A stretch of 64,000 nt of DNA from Cololabis saira (lineage: Eukaryota > Chordata > Actinopteri > Beloniformes > Belonidae), in the NCBI RefSeq assembly GCF_033807715.1, contig NC_084607.1, forward strand, positions 12,998,941 to 13,062,940, written 5' to 3'. Position numbers and translations under genes: made by a program. Shown here piece after piece: positions 21,915 through 35,200 of this stretch (the first letter of the stretch is position 1; the number at the start of each line of letters is the position of its first letter). The notes below the pieces were generated by a model. That model searched no databases. It was not told the DNA's origin and saw nothing but the letters and a program-made list of their open reading frames with translations.

Positions 21915-23485
21915 CAGTGGGGCAAAAAAGTATGTAGTCAGTCACCAATTGTGCAAGTTCTCCCACTTAAAAAGATGAAAGAGGCCTGTTTCATCATAGG
22001 TAACTTCAACTATGAGAGACAGAATGGGGGGAAAGAATCCAGGAAATCACATTGTAGGATTTTTACTGAATTAATTGGTAAATTCCTGGGTAAAATAAGT
22101 ATTTGGTCACCTACAAACAAGCAAGCAAGATTTCTGGCTTTCACAGACCTGTAACTTCTTCTTTAAGAGGCTCCTCTGTCCTCCACTCGTTACCTGTATT
22201 AATGGCACCTGTTTTAACTCGTTATCAGTATAAGAGACACCTGTCCACAACCTCAAACAGTCACACTCCAAACTCCACTACGGCCAAGACCAAAGAGCTG
22301 TCAAAGGATGTGAGAAACAAAATTGTAGACCTGCACCAGGCTGGGAAAACTGAATCTGCAATAGTTAAGCAGCTTGGTGTGAAGAAATCAACTGTTGCAG
22401 CAAATATTAGAAACTGGAAGACATACAAGACCACTGATAATCTCCCTCGATCTTGGGTTACATGCAAGATCTCACCCCGTGGGGTAAAAATGATCACAAG
22501 AACGGTGAGTAAAACTCCCAGAACCACACGGGGGACCTAGTGAATGACCTGCAGAGAGCTGGGACCAAAGTAACACACTATGCCGCCAGGGACTCAATAC
22601 TGCAGTGCCAGACGTGTCCCCATGTTTAAGCCAGTTCATGTCCAGGCCCGTCTGAAGTTTGCTAGAGAGCATTTGGATGATGCAGAAGAGGATTGGGAGA
22701 AATGGTCAGATGAAACCAAAATAGAACTTTTTGGTAGAAACACAACTTGTCGTGTTTGGAGGAGAAAGAAAGCTGAGTTGCATCCAAAGAACACCAAACC
22801 TACTGTGAAGCATGGGGGTGGAAACATCATGATTTGGGGATGTTTTTCTGCAAAGGAACCAGGACGACTGATCCGTGTAAGGGAAAGAATGAATGGGGCC
22901 ATGTATCGTGATATTTTGAGTGAAAACCTCCTGCCATCAGCAAGGGCATTGAAGATGAAACGTGGCTGGATCTTTCAGCATGACATGATCCCAAACACAT
23001 CGCCCGAACGAAGGAGTGGGTTCATAAGACGCATATGAAGGTCCTGGAGTGGCCTAGCCAGTCTCCACATCTCAACCCCTTAGAAAATCTTTGGAGGGAG
23101 TTGAAAGTCTGTGTTGCCCAGCGACAGCCCCAAAACATCACTGCTCTAGAGGAGATCTGCATGGAGGAACGGGTCAAAATACCAGCAACAGTGTGTGAAA
23201 ACCTTGTGAAGACTTACAGAAAACGTTTGACCTCTGTCATTGCCAACAAAGAGTATATAACAAAGTATTGATATGAACTTTTGTAATTGACCAAATAATT
23301 ATTTTCCACTATAATTGCAAATAAATTCCTTAAAAATCACATAATGTGATTTTCTGGATTTTTTTTTTCATTTTGTCTCTCATAGTTAAGATATATCTGT
23401 GATGGAAATTACAGGTATATCTCATCTTTTTAAGTGGAATAACTTGCACAATTGGTGGCTGACTAAATACCTTTTTGCCCCACTG
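21915..23485 (+). mobile_element. Full-length Tc1-like DNA transposon, inactive
   Basis: Inserted at TA (21913-21914 and 23486-23487). Inverted repeats of about 64 bp start CAGTGGGGCAAAAAAGTA and end ACCTTTTTGCCCCACTG, and include ACCAATTGTGCAAGTT on both sides with a few mismatches. The 1571-bp length and the single interior transposase relic are standard for Tc1. Confidence 0.95.
22280..23271 (+). pseudogene. Tc1 transposase pseudogene
   Basis: DDE transposase that would cut and join transposon ends. The expected start codon before [11 protein letters not shown] is ACG (22280-22282), not ATG. An intact N-terminal helix-turn-helix follows ([20 protein letters not shown]) up to about 22540, where the frame breaks. 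A second frame (about 22625-23000) carries [12 protein letters not shown] with the first catalytic Asp (codon 22709), [13 protein letters not shown] and the second catalytic Asp in FQHD; a frameshift comes directly after it. A third frame (23035-23271) carries [11 protein letters not shown] with the catalytic Glu and runs to a stop. All three DDE residues remain, but at least two frame breaks and a lost start make it non-functional. Confidence 0.92.
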
Positions 23486-24227
23486 TATGTATATACTAAT
23501 ATTTGATTTATATCAATGCAGAAAGTAAAAAGAAAGGACTACACAGTTCACACACAGACTTCAGCATCACTGAACATGTTGTGCTTTCAAATAAATCTGT
23601 TGCTGAAAGGGTACAAGCCTGGGGTGTTGCACAGCGTTAAGAATATTTCACTGTGAAACTACTGTTCCTTGAAATCAGTGCAGAAACATGGCTGGACTGG
23701 CCAGAGCGTAGAGACGAACCCAGAGAGACATAGCGAGCGTGCTGTCACAAGTTGAATGGCAGCGGAAGCAGCTGAAGAAGCCTGGATTTGCTTGTTGAAT
23801 TAAATTATATTTATTCTAGAAATACGTTAATAAATAAATTAAAAAGAAAACACATACACATTTTTGCATTTTTAGCATTACATGCCAGCATTATTGTTTC
23901 TACCAGATTCAAAGCATTTTGTTGGAGGGAAAATACGGGTGTAGGAGGGAATATTTGACCAGACCAGAATATGACCAGAATGAAAGGCATCACCACACAG
24001 AGCAAAACCTTTACTTGTGTTGCCATATGCCCTTCTGGCTTCTGGGGGTGTTCCCATGATGTGCTGAGTCTGCTCTCGTTATTTTTTTATCTATGTAAAT
24101 GCCATTATTGTTGTCATTAACACTTTTTTCCTTTCCTTTTTTTTCATCATAGGAGATACCACAGGCCAATGTTTTTGTGCTTGTTGACATTTCGGTCTGC
24201 CCTCGGTCCAAAAACCATGTAAGTCAG

Positions 24228-24395
24228 GGTAATTAGTGATTCTAAATTTCTCATAGAAGCGTGTGTGGTTGTTTGTACAATTGAACTGTGACCTGTCCAC
24301 GGTGTCCTTTCACCCGAAGAGAACTGGGATGGGCTCCAGTAGATCACCGTGACCCTGAATAGGAACAAAAAGGTATAAAAAATAGATGGATGGAC
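24228..24395 (+). mobile_element. 3' part of a V-SINE/HE1-like SINE
   Basis: GTGATTCTAAATTTCTCATAG, GACCTGTCCACGGTGTCC, CTGGGATGGGCTCCAG, CCGTGACCCTGAA and a GATGGATGGA tail follow the order of the widespread teleost SINE with an L2-type tail. The tRNA head is missing. Confidence 0.7.
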
Positions 24396-24429
24396 TGTAA
24401 TTAGACTTCAGCTTCAGCTCCCTTACCTT

Positions 24430-25139
24430 ATAGGCTAATAGTGTTCCTCTATTATGTCCCCATGTTGTTCTCATTTTATATGTTGCCTTTGGGGTCTATA
24501 TTTACAAAGCATAATACTGCTTTTCATTGTTTTGCTGATAATATCCAGGTTTATATGCCCATTAGATCAGATAACAATACATCACTATACAATACGTCCC
24601 TTTGTAAGACTGTCTCAAAGACCCAAAAGCATGGATGAAAGTTAACTTTCTGAACGCTAATGAAAAGAAGAAGGAGGTCACGATCTATATGTTGTTTTAG
24701 ATCAATCATCTCTGCAACATCTGCAATTGGTTCCGCATGCAGCAGCTCGACTTTTAACTGGCACCAAGAAGTATGATCATATAACTCCAGTCTTGGCATC
24801 CCTCCAATGGCTTCCCATCCAGTTCTGGATTGAGTTGAAGATTTTATTGTTAACTTTTAAAGTTTTAAATGGAATGGCACCCTCTTATCTGTCATAACTC
24901 CAGCACATCGATAGACCAAGAGCACTGCTGTCAACCAACCAGGTGCTTCTAGACGTTCCACGATCACGATTGAAGGATAGAGGTTATCGAGCTTTTGCAG
25001 TGGCAGCCTTTGCTCAGACGTCAGCTATGTTCAAGTCAATGTTAAAAACATATTTCTTCTCTGTGGCTTTGAATTCTGAGTAGCGTATGACACACAGACA
25101 GATACACGACTGTACTGCTATTTTTGATTTTATTCTTTC
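24430..25139 (+). mobile_element. CR1/L2/Rex1-like LINE relic, reverse transcriptase part
   Basis: The frame at 24441 reads SFYMLPLGSIFTKH and FHCFADNIQVY, a degenerate reverse transcriptase with the catalytic YADD box changed to FADN (24531-24542). Further fragments in shifted frames read YDHITPVLASLQWLP, KILLLTFKVLNGMAPSYLS and VPRSRLKDRGYRAFAVAAF, the conserved C-terminal part of these ORF2 proteins, ending in SMLKTYFF. Many stops and shifts. The 3' end continues at 26456 after an interrupting element. Confidence 0.8.
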
Positions 25140-25143
25140 TTAA

Positions 25144-26451
25144 AGCAGCACAATGTAACTTTCAGCTTTTGTTGAGTTTGGCGGCTCGTTTGGACAAAAG
25201 CGGTAGTGCTTTACCAGAAAGAACACTACGTTTCACATGAGCACCAGCGCGTACTGCCGGAAAACTCCTGTCCCGTCGCGTGCATTTGTTTTGATAGCGA
25301 ATGAAGACAGGACGGACTTTCAAAACTACTTTTCTGTTTCACCAAGTGAACAGACGGAACACAAAAAAAAGATGTTTTTACCGGGATACCTTAAACAAGG
25401 GAGCCAGGGAGCGGTATATGGAGAAAATAATGATTATTAATGGTTTGGGTTCTTATGAAATCCCTATTAAAGAGTGGAGCTCCGATGAGGATTTACTGCC
25501 GCAGTTCTGCACAACCGACGTCTTAGGCTACCTTGTTTAGGAGTGTTTGGCAGCTGCTTTGGTAAATGTTTGACTCGCCATGTGTTTCAATAAATTAGTA
25601 TAATAGTACAACATACCGTACATGTTTTGTATCACTCTTACTTCTCTCTTCTTTTTTTTTTTTTACTGCTATATTATGCTGAAGAGGCTCCGAGGCTTGA
25701 GCAATATTTTTGTTTTCCTCGTGAGATTATTTATTTCCTCTGCAGCTACAAATAGAGTTAATATCTTTTCCTCAACAAACTAGTTTTATCTGAAGATTGG
25801 GGTTAATGGCACCACAGAGAGCTGGCCAGCAACTGCGTTTAGCTGGAGAAGTGGGGAATAAAACCCGTGTTTTGATCCGACCCCAGTCGTTGTGTTTGTT
25901 TGTGGTTTAATAAACCCCGGTTTTGATCCGACCCCGGTCTGTGTGCGTGTTTGTTTGTGATACTGTGTGGAAGGTTATGTTTGGTCGTTACAGCCGCGAT
26001 CCAACCGAGCCGACGACCCTTTTACTCTGTTATCTCAGATACTTGGTCTCCGTGGTTCTTCTTCCGAGCAGGAAAGCGGTGAAAAGTTAAACCATTAGCA
26101 ATCTTTTCCCCACGTCTGTTACGTAAAGCTGCTGCAGCTAAAACACAGCAACGGGTTACCAGCTTCTCCTGAGCTCTGCGCTCCAAGCCCCGCCCATTTT
26201 CGTCTGGACTACGAATCGGGAAGGAGGGGGAAGTGACGTATGCCGTAAAGCAGTCAAAGCTGTAAAACTTTGTAGTTTTTTAGTGTGGCAGGGTTCCTAC
26301 CATGCTCCTCAACGTTACATAGTGCCAGTGAAGGCGATACAGACCCCCTCAGACCATGACAGAGGTGTCATTAAACCTGTTGTAAGTTGATGTACCATCA
26401 CAATGACTCTGGAAATATGATATTAAGGTGGAAAAGTTACATAGTGCTGCT
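25144..26451. mobile_element. TTAA-flanked inverted-repeat DNA element inserted in the LINE
   Basis: TTAA at 25140-25143 and 26452-26455 flanks inverted ends AGCAGCACAATGTAACTTT and AAGTTACATAGTGCTGCT. TTAA targets are used by piggyBac and Kolobok elements; which applies is not settled. The 1.3-kb body is GC- and CpG-richer than its surroundings, holds a direct repeat (TTTTGATCCGACCCC near 25873 and 25922), and contains one coding-like exon fragment. Confidence 0.75.
25301..25540 (+). pseudogene. Captured coding fragment inside the TTAA element
   Basis: The frame contains RYMEKIMIINGLGSYEIP followed by KEWSSDEDLLPQ and DVLGYLV, then a stop. As I recall, this resembles the N-terminal exon of multicopy fish proteins with YqaJ-exonuclease-like or zinc-finger domains (pattern RYLEK...DPYEIP...W). 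That match is from memory and was not searched. It ends where a splice donor might once have been; no further exon is seen within the element. Confidence 0.4.
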
Positions 26452-26455
26452 TTAA

Positions 26456-26575
26456 ATGTGTTTTATTATATTCTCCTGCTTTTGAATTATGATTTCTGTG
26501 TAAAGCACTCTGTTAAACCTTCTGGTTTTTAGATGTGGCATATAAATATATTTGACATTGACCTGACCTTAACCT
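26456..26575 (+). mobile_element. 3' tail of the interrupted LINE
   Basis: TGTGTAAAGCACTCTGTTAA, GTGGCATATAAATATATTTG and GACATTGACCTGACC match the usual end of CR1/L2-like LINEs in fish. It resumes the copy broken at 25139. Confidence 0.65.
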
Positions 26576-29500
26576 CAACATAACAACCAATGCAGAAGGT
26601 GACACTCAAAAGCCTCTGCCCCCCAAAAACACAGCTCACTCATCAGTAATAATAAAGAAACCATAATGAGTTGATAAAGCCTGAGCTCACCGAGACTTGC
26701 CCCCAGCAACACCGTCTGGGGTGTCTCACCACCTATATTGATCCCCATTCAACTCTCAACTCATCCCTTCTCTCAAGCTACTTTCATTCTTCATGTTCCT
26801 GGCAATACTTCAGCCATTCCATCTTCATTTGCGTTTATATAATCATTTATTCTTTCATAAATAATGACATTTTAGATTAGGATCTTCTGTCACGTACTGT
26901 AGCTCTGCTCGGTCTACAGCAGACGTGATAGAGTAACTGGTTTTGCAGAAGCTGAAACATAACTGAGCTGATGCTTGATGTCGACAAAATAAATATGGCG
27001 GGAAATGTATCATCTTCAGGTCACTACTTATGGCTGTGATCATGTTTTATCGCTATTGTAAGTCAAGACAGGTATAAATCCATAAGACACAATGAGCCTG
27101 TCTCAGTAGCAAGGTGAAGAGGTGGCAATTTATCCTTTATTGCAAACATGCAATGCACACAGAGGCCTAGAGTACTCAAATGTATTACCAAATCAGAGTC
27201 ACAGCTGCCATATATCAAAGGAAGACTGTTAAGCCTTCTTTGAGCAAGTTTTTTATTTGTTTTATTTTGAATTGAATTCAAAGTGTGAAAAAGTGAAAGG
27301 AATGTCGGACAAAAGATTCAGGACACTAACACCTATGACGAATCCTCTTTCCTTTTTATAAGTGTTTTTGGTAAAATCAAATGTATTAGCACATGTGATG
27401 CAGAACAAAGCTGAATGTATACAGAGATGGATGTAGGCTGATGTCAAACACCAAAGTACTCACATATAAAGACATTGGATATCAACATCATGACCTGTCA
27501 AGAAGTAAGCGTTGTCTATGCAGGGTTATCAGTGCAAAAATGTGACTTTTATTGGACAAATTTTGAGCCTTTACTCTAAAATGTCCCTGTTTTGCACTAC
27601 GAAGCAGAACTGCTATTACATTTGATCATGAAATCGGTTGGACGGGCTCTTTAGCTCTGCATGCAGAGCCATGTAGCTTTCCGGGTGGAATGCTCTTTTT
27701 GTTTCTAATCAGCTGAAAAGGGAAGTCATTCACTGTGTAATTGCAGCATTAGCTGGTCCCAAATTAGCCATGCCTAAGAGAAGGCAGGACAGGGAAAAGT
27801 TAAACCACCTTCAGTTCACCAAAAACACACTGCAACACACATTCTTCCTTAGCGTTGTTCCTGCGTCCAGGAGCACACAAACAATCCTTTTAAATGATTT
27901 CACTCTCTTGCTGCTGGTCTCCCCTTTTTTCTCCAGTCTTGTTCTATGTCTTGTCTTCAAGACACGGCCACACAGGATATGAATGCAGACACACATTCAC
28001 TCTTCCTGTCTATCTTGGAATGAGTCTGGGATTGATTCTAGTCACACTGGAGTGGGGCGAAATGAGCAGTCACTCTGAATAGGCAGAGGCGTCAAATAAT
28101 ACAGATATGAACGATGGAGAAATAATTGAAGAAAGTGTTTTATATGTAAAAGACAGAGGAGGATGGAGTGGAATTGAATGTCAGAGAAAATGAGGAGCAG
28201 TCTGGGTGCCAGGGGACTGACTTACAATAACTCCTACAATTTCTGAGGAAAATAGATGATAATTGGAGTGGTCACTGGGTTCCACAGGGCCCAATACTGT
28301 TCAGCCTTTTCTTCTGTCTGTTCCAGATCCCCTCCTTCTCTAATTTTGTTCCCCTCCTTCTTAGTATCTCCCAGTCTTATGTCAGTCTGTAACAAAGCCT
28401 TTTTTTTATTTTTGTCTCTTGGTTTTTGTTCTCTCTTTCATCCAATCAACTGTTTTCTTATGTGCGCTCACAGTTCTCTCTCACTCCCTCTTCCAGCCGT
28501 CCTCCACCCCTCCCACAGCCAGCAGGCATGAAGCTACATCAGTGGAATTGATCAGATATTCCAAGCACATATGGACAATGCCGACTGGCATAAATCAGGA
28601 GTATTTTGAAGTGCCCATGCGGGGTTTCTCAGACTTCTTGTAAGGAGCAGCAAAAGCTTAGTGGAGCAGCTGCATGCAATCCTTTTCTTCTGGCTCCAGC
28701 TTCATGCCAAATCTCTTTCTCTTTACAAAGTATGTAACTTCTTCCTCAGCAATACAGTCACTATTCTCTCTTTCTGTGCCTTTCATCCTGAGCCAACACA
28801 GTATGTGATAATTGTAACGTAACCTCAAAAACTCCATGTCCCAGCACCGTGCTCCCTGTGCCACCTTGTCTCTCCGCAGTGAAGTTGCGGCATGTCTGTA
28901 TTCTGATCCCCTGAACCTTATCCTTTGTTTTTTCATATGACATACTGGATAGCTTGTTGGCATGACAACAGCATCTCTCTATGGCAACTGACTAACCAGG
29001 ATGTTTGGACATGTGTTTCTCAAAGCTTTTCCCTGCTTACAAGGTGGCAGGACCGTCGATGAAAATCTGTGTTTCTTAGAAAGGTTCAAATCTGCCCTTT
29101 CCCCTCTGACCAAAAAAGTCTTTACAGCAGCTATTTGCAGGCATTTTAGAGGCCCCATGTTCCCTCCTATACAACAAAATTATGTTTGTGTTAGCTTGGG
29201 CTGCTATAGGGTGGGATGCAGTGGGGGCCACTGACACTTCATCCCTCCTCCATCATCACCCCAACTCCAATATGCCAACCTTAGCTGCCCTCATATGTCA
29301 CTGTCTGCTTAGTAGATCATGCTGTCCAGATCAGTCAGGTGCACAAACCAAAAAGTGAAAAAAGAAACTAAAGAAAGCAAAAGTGAAAGTGAAAACATAC
29401 ACAGAGAACACAGTAAGTATGACATGTGGAAGACTGAGCTGTGAGCTGTTGGGAGCCTGTACAGTCCTCCACACAGAAATGGTCCCCTGTACATTTTGTG

Positions 29501-31617
29501 TATATAATTTCTTTTAATACAACATGTTAGCTCAATATTGACAAGAAAAGACATAATTGCATATCTATGCTTGCAAAAAGAAAAAAATAAAGGCATGTTT
29601 ATGGTGCTCTGTCTGGATTAGTGGTGTTGTGCAAATGTGCAGATGCACAGCTTGGGTCTCACTGGTTCCTGGTGTGTTGTTTGCTCGGAGGTAGCAGTGG
29701 GCTCGATAGCTTAGTTAGAAAGATATGGATGGGCCAGCAAAACCTGTCTTTGTTTTGCTTTTGCTCATTGGTTTTGCTTCTTGACTCCTTTTAAATGTTT
29801 CTATTAATGATGTTGTATATGGAAAGACCAGAATGTGTTTTCATTCATTTCTATACCAATGTTCTTGCCTTTTCCCTTGTCTTATCTTTACATCATTTTT
29901 GACCACTAATCAGTTGTGTAACTGATTGGAAATGGAGAAATCGATCAATATGATCTATAATTACACCAAGAAGGAGGTTTCTGAAGCCTCCGGTGAGCAT
30001 TTGTCTCTCTGTGAGTGGCCAAGAATCAGCAGACTGCACAAATAAATATCCACGCTCTGCTCTGTCCTTGTGCTTCCTGTCCTTCTGTCTCACTCCAGAT
30101 GATGTACTCTGTCTCTCTCTCTTTCTCTCTCTCTCTCTCTCCCAGTCAGGGTCCCTGATTATTGATTGGGAGACTACTGGAGGCTGCAGGGATAAGATAA
30201 ATATGGAGTCAGTGGCCATGAACATCTCTCTCCCTCAGCATTACATGAAGAGAGGGATAATCAGCTGCCAATCCTGAGAGAGTGGAAAATTTCTGGCTAC
30301 TTTTATACAAATTCCCTCACTTTCTTTGCAAGAAAGACTCCACTCTTACGGTGTTATGAAACCTAGATTCAGTGAAAATGTTACGGATATATCACATTTG
30401 TTCATTTTGTTTTTGTTTTGTTTTTTACTTGCAGTGGACTTGTCATTCTGGACGTAAATCATTTACAGAGCTCAGGTCTAAAATTAAGTCATGGCTGAAC
30501 TACGAGGGGCACCTTCGACAGTGGAGAACAAAACAGTATAATTGTAAAAGTTTGAATTCATTGAAGATTATCTATCCAGAGTACATGCATTTCTTTCACA
30601 CAGATCACAACACACCACATAATACTATCAGTCAATCTATATTTCACCGAAGTTCAAAAAGCTATGCAATTGTCTGTCACACATGACTATGTATAGCAAA
30701 ACACTGCTGTTTGCTCTGAAATACACCGTACACTGGCCTGCATAAAGCCATCTGATAGTAAACACCAGTACACACACTGGAGGTAAATAACTGTCGATAT
30801 CTCTTGCCGCATCCAGAGCAGTAGCGCGCGGCTTCCCCTCAGATTTTGAAAGCTCTATCTGTATCAGAAAAAGCAAACTCAAAAAAAGAGCAAAAAAAAA
30901 AAAAAGCAATTTGCTTTGTCACACAGAGACATGCTTGACTACGCTGAATAATTGTGCTGCAGCGCTGAAAAGAGCTGTTTTCCTTTTATCTAATGAAGGT
31001 CTGTAGAGGAAGAAGCTTGGCTCTTTGTGTCTCATCTGTACGTGTGTATGTGTGTTTGTGTGTTTGTGTGCATATAAGTGTAATATGTAATATACAGCAT
31101 GTTTCCCTGTATGTAACAGCACATCCGAGAGGTAAGAAACAGAGACATGAAGATAATAGTCTCTGGTCCATTTCTATCTGATCAAATCCAGCTAGTGTCT
31201 CTTCACTCCACTGCAATATATTGATTCATTAAATCTGCATGTTGCCTCTCGGCTGTGTCTAGTCCCAGGCTAAGGGCAGTCCCACGATTCAATAATGCAA
31301 AAGCAGACTAGAGAATAAAAAAAAAAAATACAAAAAATACAAAAACACTCTCCCTGGCTTCTGACTAGCCCCTCAGAAATGCTGAGTCCACAGACGACTG
31401 CATGCTGGCCTTCCTCTGTGGAGCTGGTGGATGCCAGGGGGACAAATTTAGCCTCTAGCAACGGCACAGCCCGGAGTTCAGAGGCCTCCAAGAGACCCCT
31501 GTGAGGATTTGAAAAGGGACGCCAAGCAGTTTAATGGAAATAAGTGACTGTTTCTCTCGCTTTTTTTATATTGGTCCCATTAGTGTCATAGCCAAGTGCT
31601 AAAGTGGTATTTGGTAC
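26576..31617. other. Intergenic, no gene seen
   Basis: Mostly single-copy-looking sequence. A short CT run lies at about 30113-30141 and a TG-rich stretch near 31040-31075. No exon with recognisable protein similarity. Confidence 0.6.
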
Positions 31618-31625
31618 AGAAAACA

Positions 31626-32236
31626 CAGTGGCGGACAGTAACGGAGTAAATTTACTTGAGTACTGTACTTAAGTACATATCCAGAGGATTTGTACTTTAC
31701 TTGAGTATTAGATTTCTTTGGTACTTATTACTCTTACTTGAATACATTTCCAAGACAAATATTTTTACTTTTACTCGAGTAAATTTCTAGGAAGGCTGAA
31801 AAGTACTCGTTACTTTCAGGTCTGCTCTTTTTTCTTTTTCCCTAAAATCCTATTGGACACAAACTGTTTTTGTCAAAGGAGGAAACTTATGACAGTGCAC
31901 GCTCTCCACTGGGATGTACGTAAAGCGGAAATACGTCAAGCCTCCTTAAAACGATACCGCCAAAGTAGCCTGCAACAATTAATTTAGAAAAAATATAGTA
32001 ATTTACTGATGTGGAAAATAAGAAATTTACTCTTACTCTTACTCTTACTTTTACTTAAAGTAAATTTAAAAGCATTTACTTTTGGATACTTAAGTACCTT
32101 TAAAAGCAAGTACTTTTCTACTCTTACTCGAGTAATATTTTGACTGAGCTACTTTTACTTGTGACGGAGTAAATTTTGATCAGTAGTATTTGTACTCTTA
32201 CTCAAGTACTGGGGTCGAGTACTCTGTCCACCTCTG
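31626..32236. mobile_element. Non-autonomous hAT-type transposon with GAGTA/TACTC repeats
   Basis: Left end CAGTGGCGGACAGTAACGG, right end CTCTGTCCACCTCTG; a perfect 8-bp duplication AGAAAACA is at 31618-31625 and 32237-32244. Both halves are filled with ACTTGAGTA/TACTCAAGT words, so each strand can fold on itself. 611 bp, no transposase. Confidence 0.9.
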
Positions 32237-32244
32237 AGAAAACA

Positions 32245-35200
32245 TAAAGTTAATAAAAGTGAAAGAAAAGAATCATAAAAACAAACTTTAGGGAGGAAAG
32301 AAATCACTACCTCTGATTAGCGTGTTCAGGAAAAGGTTGGTGAATTGCTGTAACGGCTGTACGGTTGTTCTGCCGTGGAACTATAATTAAGTCATCATCG
32401 ACAGTTTGGAGTCTTTGCCTCCATAATGAGGCTGAATGTACGCGGTTTGTGCCCTATGAATAAGCCGCTGTAATCACTTCTATCTGCTTAATTATGTAAA
32501 ATCATTCTTTTATCCCACAAGTGTCTAGCACTTTATCTCGCCCTCATTCCCTTTTGGTCTCTGTCATGCTCTCTCATTTTGAGTGAAAATGATACTATAC
32601 ATGAGAACACGGCAGAAATGAACCGAAGAGCTAGAAGATATCAATCTGACGCATGTAGTATGTGCTGGCAACTGCCAGTCCAAATGGCTGGTGGAAGATA
32701 AAGTACAACTGAGAGTTGACAAAGGACACTATCAATGAAAAGGTGTGAGAGATGCAGCTCCTTTAAGAATATGCACAAAGCCTTCATCACTGAAGGGTGC
32801 TTTTTATTACATCTCTCTATGCCCTACATTGGTATTGGGAGTGTAGCTTGGAGATAATGAATTAGGCATTCTCTTTTTTCTTCCTTTAAAGTTCACTTTG
32901 GATTTCAGGATCACATCTTTGCTGGCTCATAATTTTTGAATTACAACAGGAAATCTGCTTCCCTGTGATGGAAGAAAAGAAGAAGATGGAAGGAAAGCCG
33001 CGTTCTGGGTGCTGCAGGTTATTTGCAATGGAAGTAAACATCTTTTTTAATGTCTCTAATGGAGCCAGCCTGACTCGGCTGTCTTTAGATAGGCCTACAT
33101 CAAAGTCTTACTTCTACAGTACTTCAGAAATGGCTGCACCACTGTACACATGTACCCACTCGCTCGTGTTGGCTCTCACCCTCGAGAGTGTGGCAGTGGA
33201 GAGGGAAATTCTGTGATGCAAGGGAACTTTATAGTACAGACAGACTTCATTGGGAAAAATAGAATGCATGAAAAAACACAACAAAACAAAACAAATGAAA
33301 AAAAACAGAAACTGCCACATTTTCAATGGAGCAGAAAAAACAGCAGAGAAAAATGTCAACAATAAATAGCTTCTGGTTTCTCTTGCTGCGGGCGACATGG
33401 ACTTCGGTTCCCTTGTGTTTCTTTCCTCTCGCATTATGCATCATCTTTTCATCCAATTAAGCACTAACACGAGCTATGGAGTACAACTCAGGGAGCAACT
33501 TAGCATTGCTTGTTCTGGGAGAAATAAAAAGAGGGGGAAAAACAGAGGGAGACATACGAGTGGAAGAAAACCGGGGGGGAAGAGGATGAGGCAGATGTAA
33601 TTGTGTGTGTGTGTTTGAGAGAGAGAGAGAGAGAGCTACAGCATGTGATTTCACTTAAAAGATGGACCTCTTGGCAGAGCATCCTTGTAAATCTGCCAGT
33701 CTTTGTCCCCCCCACTCATGTTTATGTTACTGTGAGTGTGTGGTGGGCAGAGACTTTGTGTTTGTATCCAACAACATGAGGAGGCTGCCATGTACTTCCT
33801 CTGGATGATGATTGATCAATTATAGCAAAGTACAGATGTGGAGCACGGCAGCGCACCTTTTCAGAGACGTCAGAGTTGTCCTTAACCAGAATGTCTTATT
33901 CTTAGATTCTTAGGAGGGAGTAAAGTGTCGCAGCTCGCATTAGGTGTGAAAAGCCATGTTTAGTTGCATCTTCAGGGCAGGCAATAAAGGTTTCACGCCT
34001 TTCCCTCTGGGCGATCCACTAAGTATTTTCTATGGCCACAGAGAACTCTTAACCCTCTGACCTGATGGGTGGCTTTGCTTCAGCAGCACTAAAACGGTTT
34101 CACATGTTCTGCATTGTAGATATCCAATTTAAAAAATATTGTGGGATTATCCCTCATTTGTGTGGAAAAAGTTGACTTTTTTTTACCTAGAGTTTTGGAA
34201 ATCTGTTTTTAAAAATGATTATTGAAGTACTTACACTTTTACCACGTGGTAATTACCTTGGCTCCATACATTTTCTGTTTTTAAATATAACATCCAGTTG
34301 ATTAAGAGGGAAAAAATCCAGTAAATTGGTGGTTGGGAGCTCTTGTAGACTATTTGTCTTTGAAAAGACAGTGTACAATTGGGAGAGCTGAGTAAGGTGT
34401 TTCTTGGTACTTATGCTGGTGCAAGTTGATTAGACATTCATTAAGGGTGCTTGAGTGTGAGATGAATGCTGCTGTAAACGTTCTACAAAAAGCTTTTTTC
34501 TTTTCTTTGTTTTGGATTACACAGTTGTCTAATATTTGCAGTAGTGCCAGGATTCACAGTTCCTGATTTGTGTTTGCACTTACATGTTTTAGTGTAGTGT
34601 GCTGGTGTGCAAAGTGTTGCCCGTGATTATTGAATTCTAGTATTGAACCCAAAGACTGAGTTCTTAATAAGCTTTATACATACCCCTCGGACAAACTAAT
34701 ATAGACTCAGCATTCTGGATAGTTTTAGGAAGCATATGGTCTTTTCCTTCTATTGCATAATAACTCAGCAGAACCAGCAACAACTTTATGAAGATCAATA
34801 ACAGGCACTAACTCTATAATGTTTGCTCAACGGATGGAGAAGCTCATGTGATCTAACGTCACAAAGTGCCAGGCTAATTAGGCTGACTGAGTATAATGCT
34901 ACGTTGATCTGCGGGCTGTCAGTCGGTCAATGTACCTGTCTGGGGTTCACCGTTACCATGACGAAAACTACAAAGAGAAACATCCTTTTCTCCAGGACTC
35001 CTCAAACACCTATCATTCCCTGGAGAGAGTCAAGTCTTGGAAATTGAAAATCTATGTAATAGTAGGCTTAGTCATGGTGGCTCAATACGAAATAGCCACA
35101 TCTGAACAGCTGTGTTTTAATACTTAAACAAGCAAGGTTTTTCAAGGAAGAACGGGAACAATGAAATCCTGCATGAAAAGCTCAAAGCATGAAATGGTAA

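Noticed and set aside
22261..22902. Minus-strand open frames opposite the Tc1 transposase
   Set aside because: Shadows of the + strand transposase relic.
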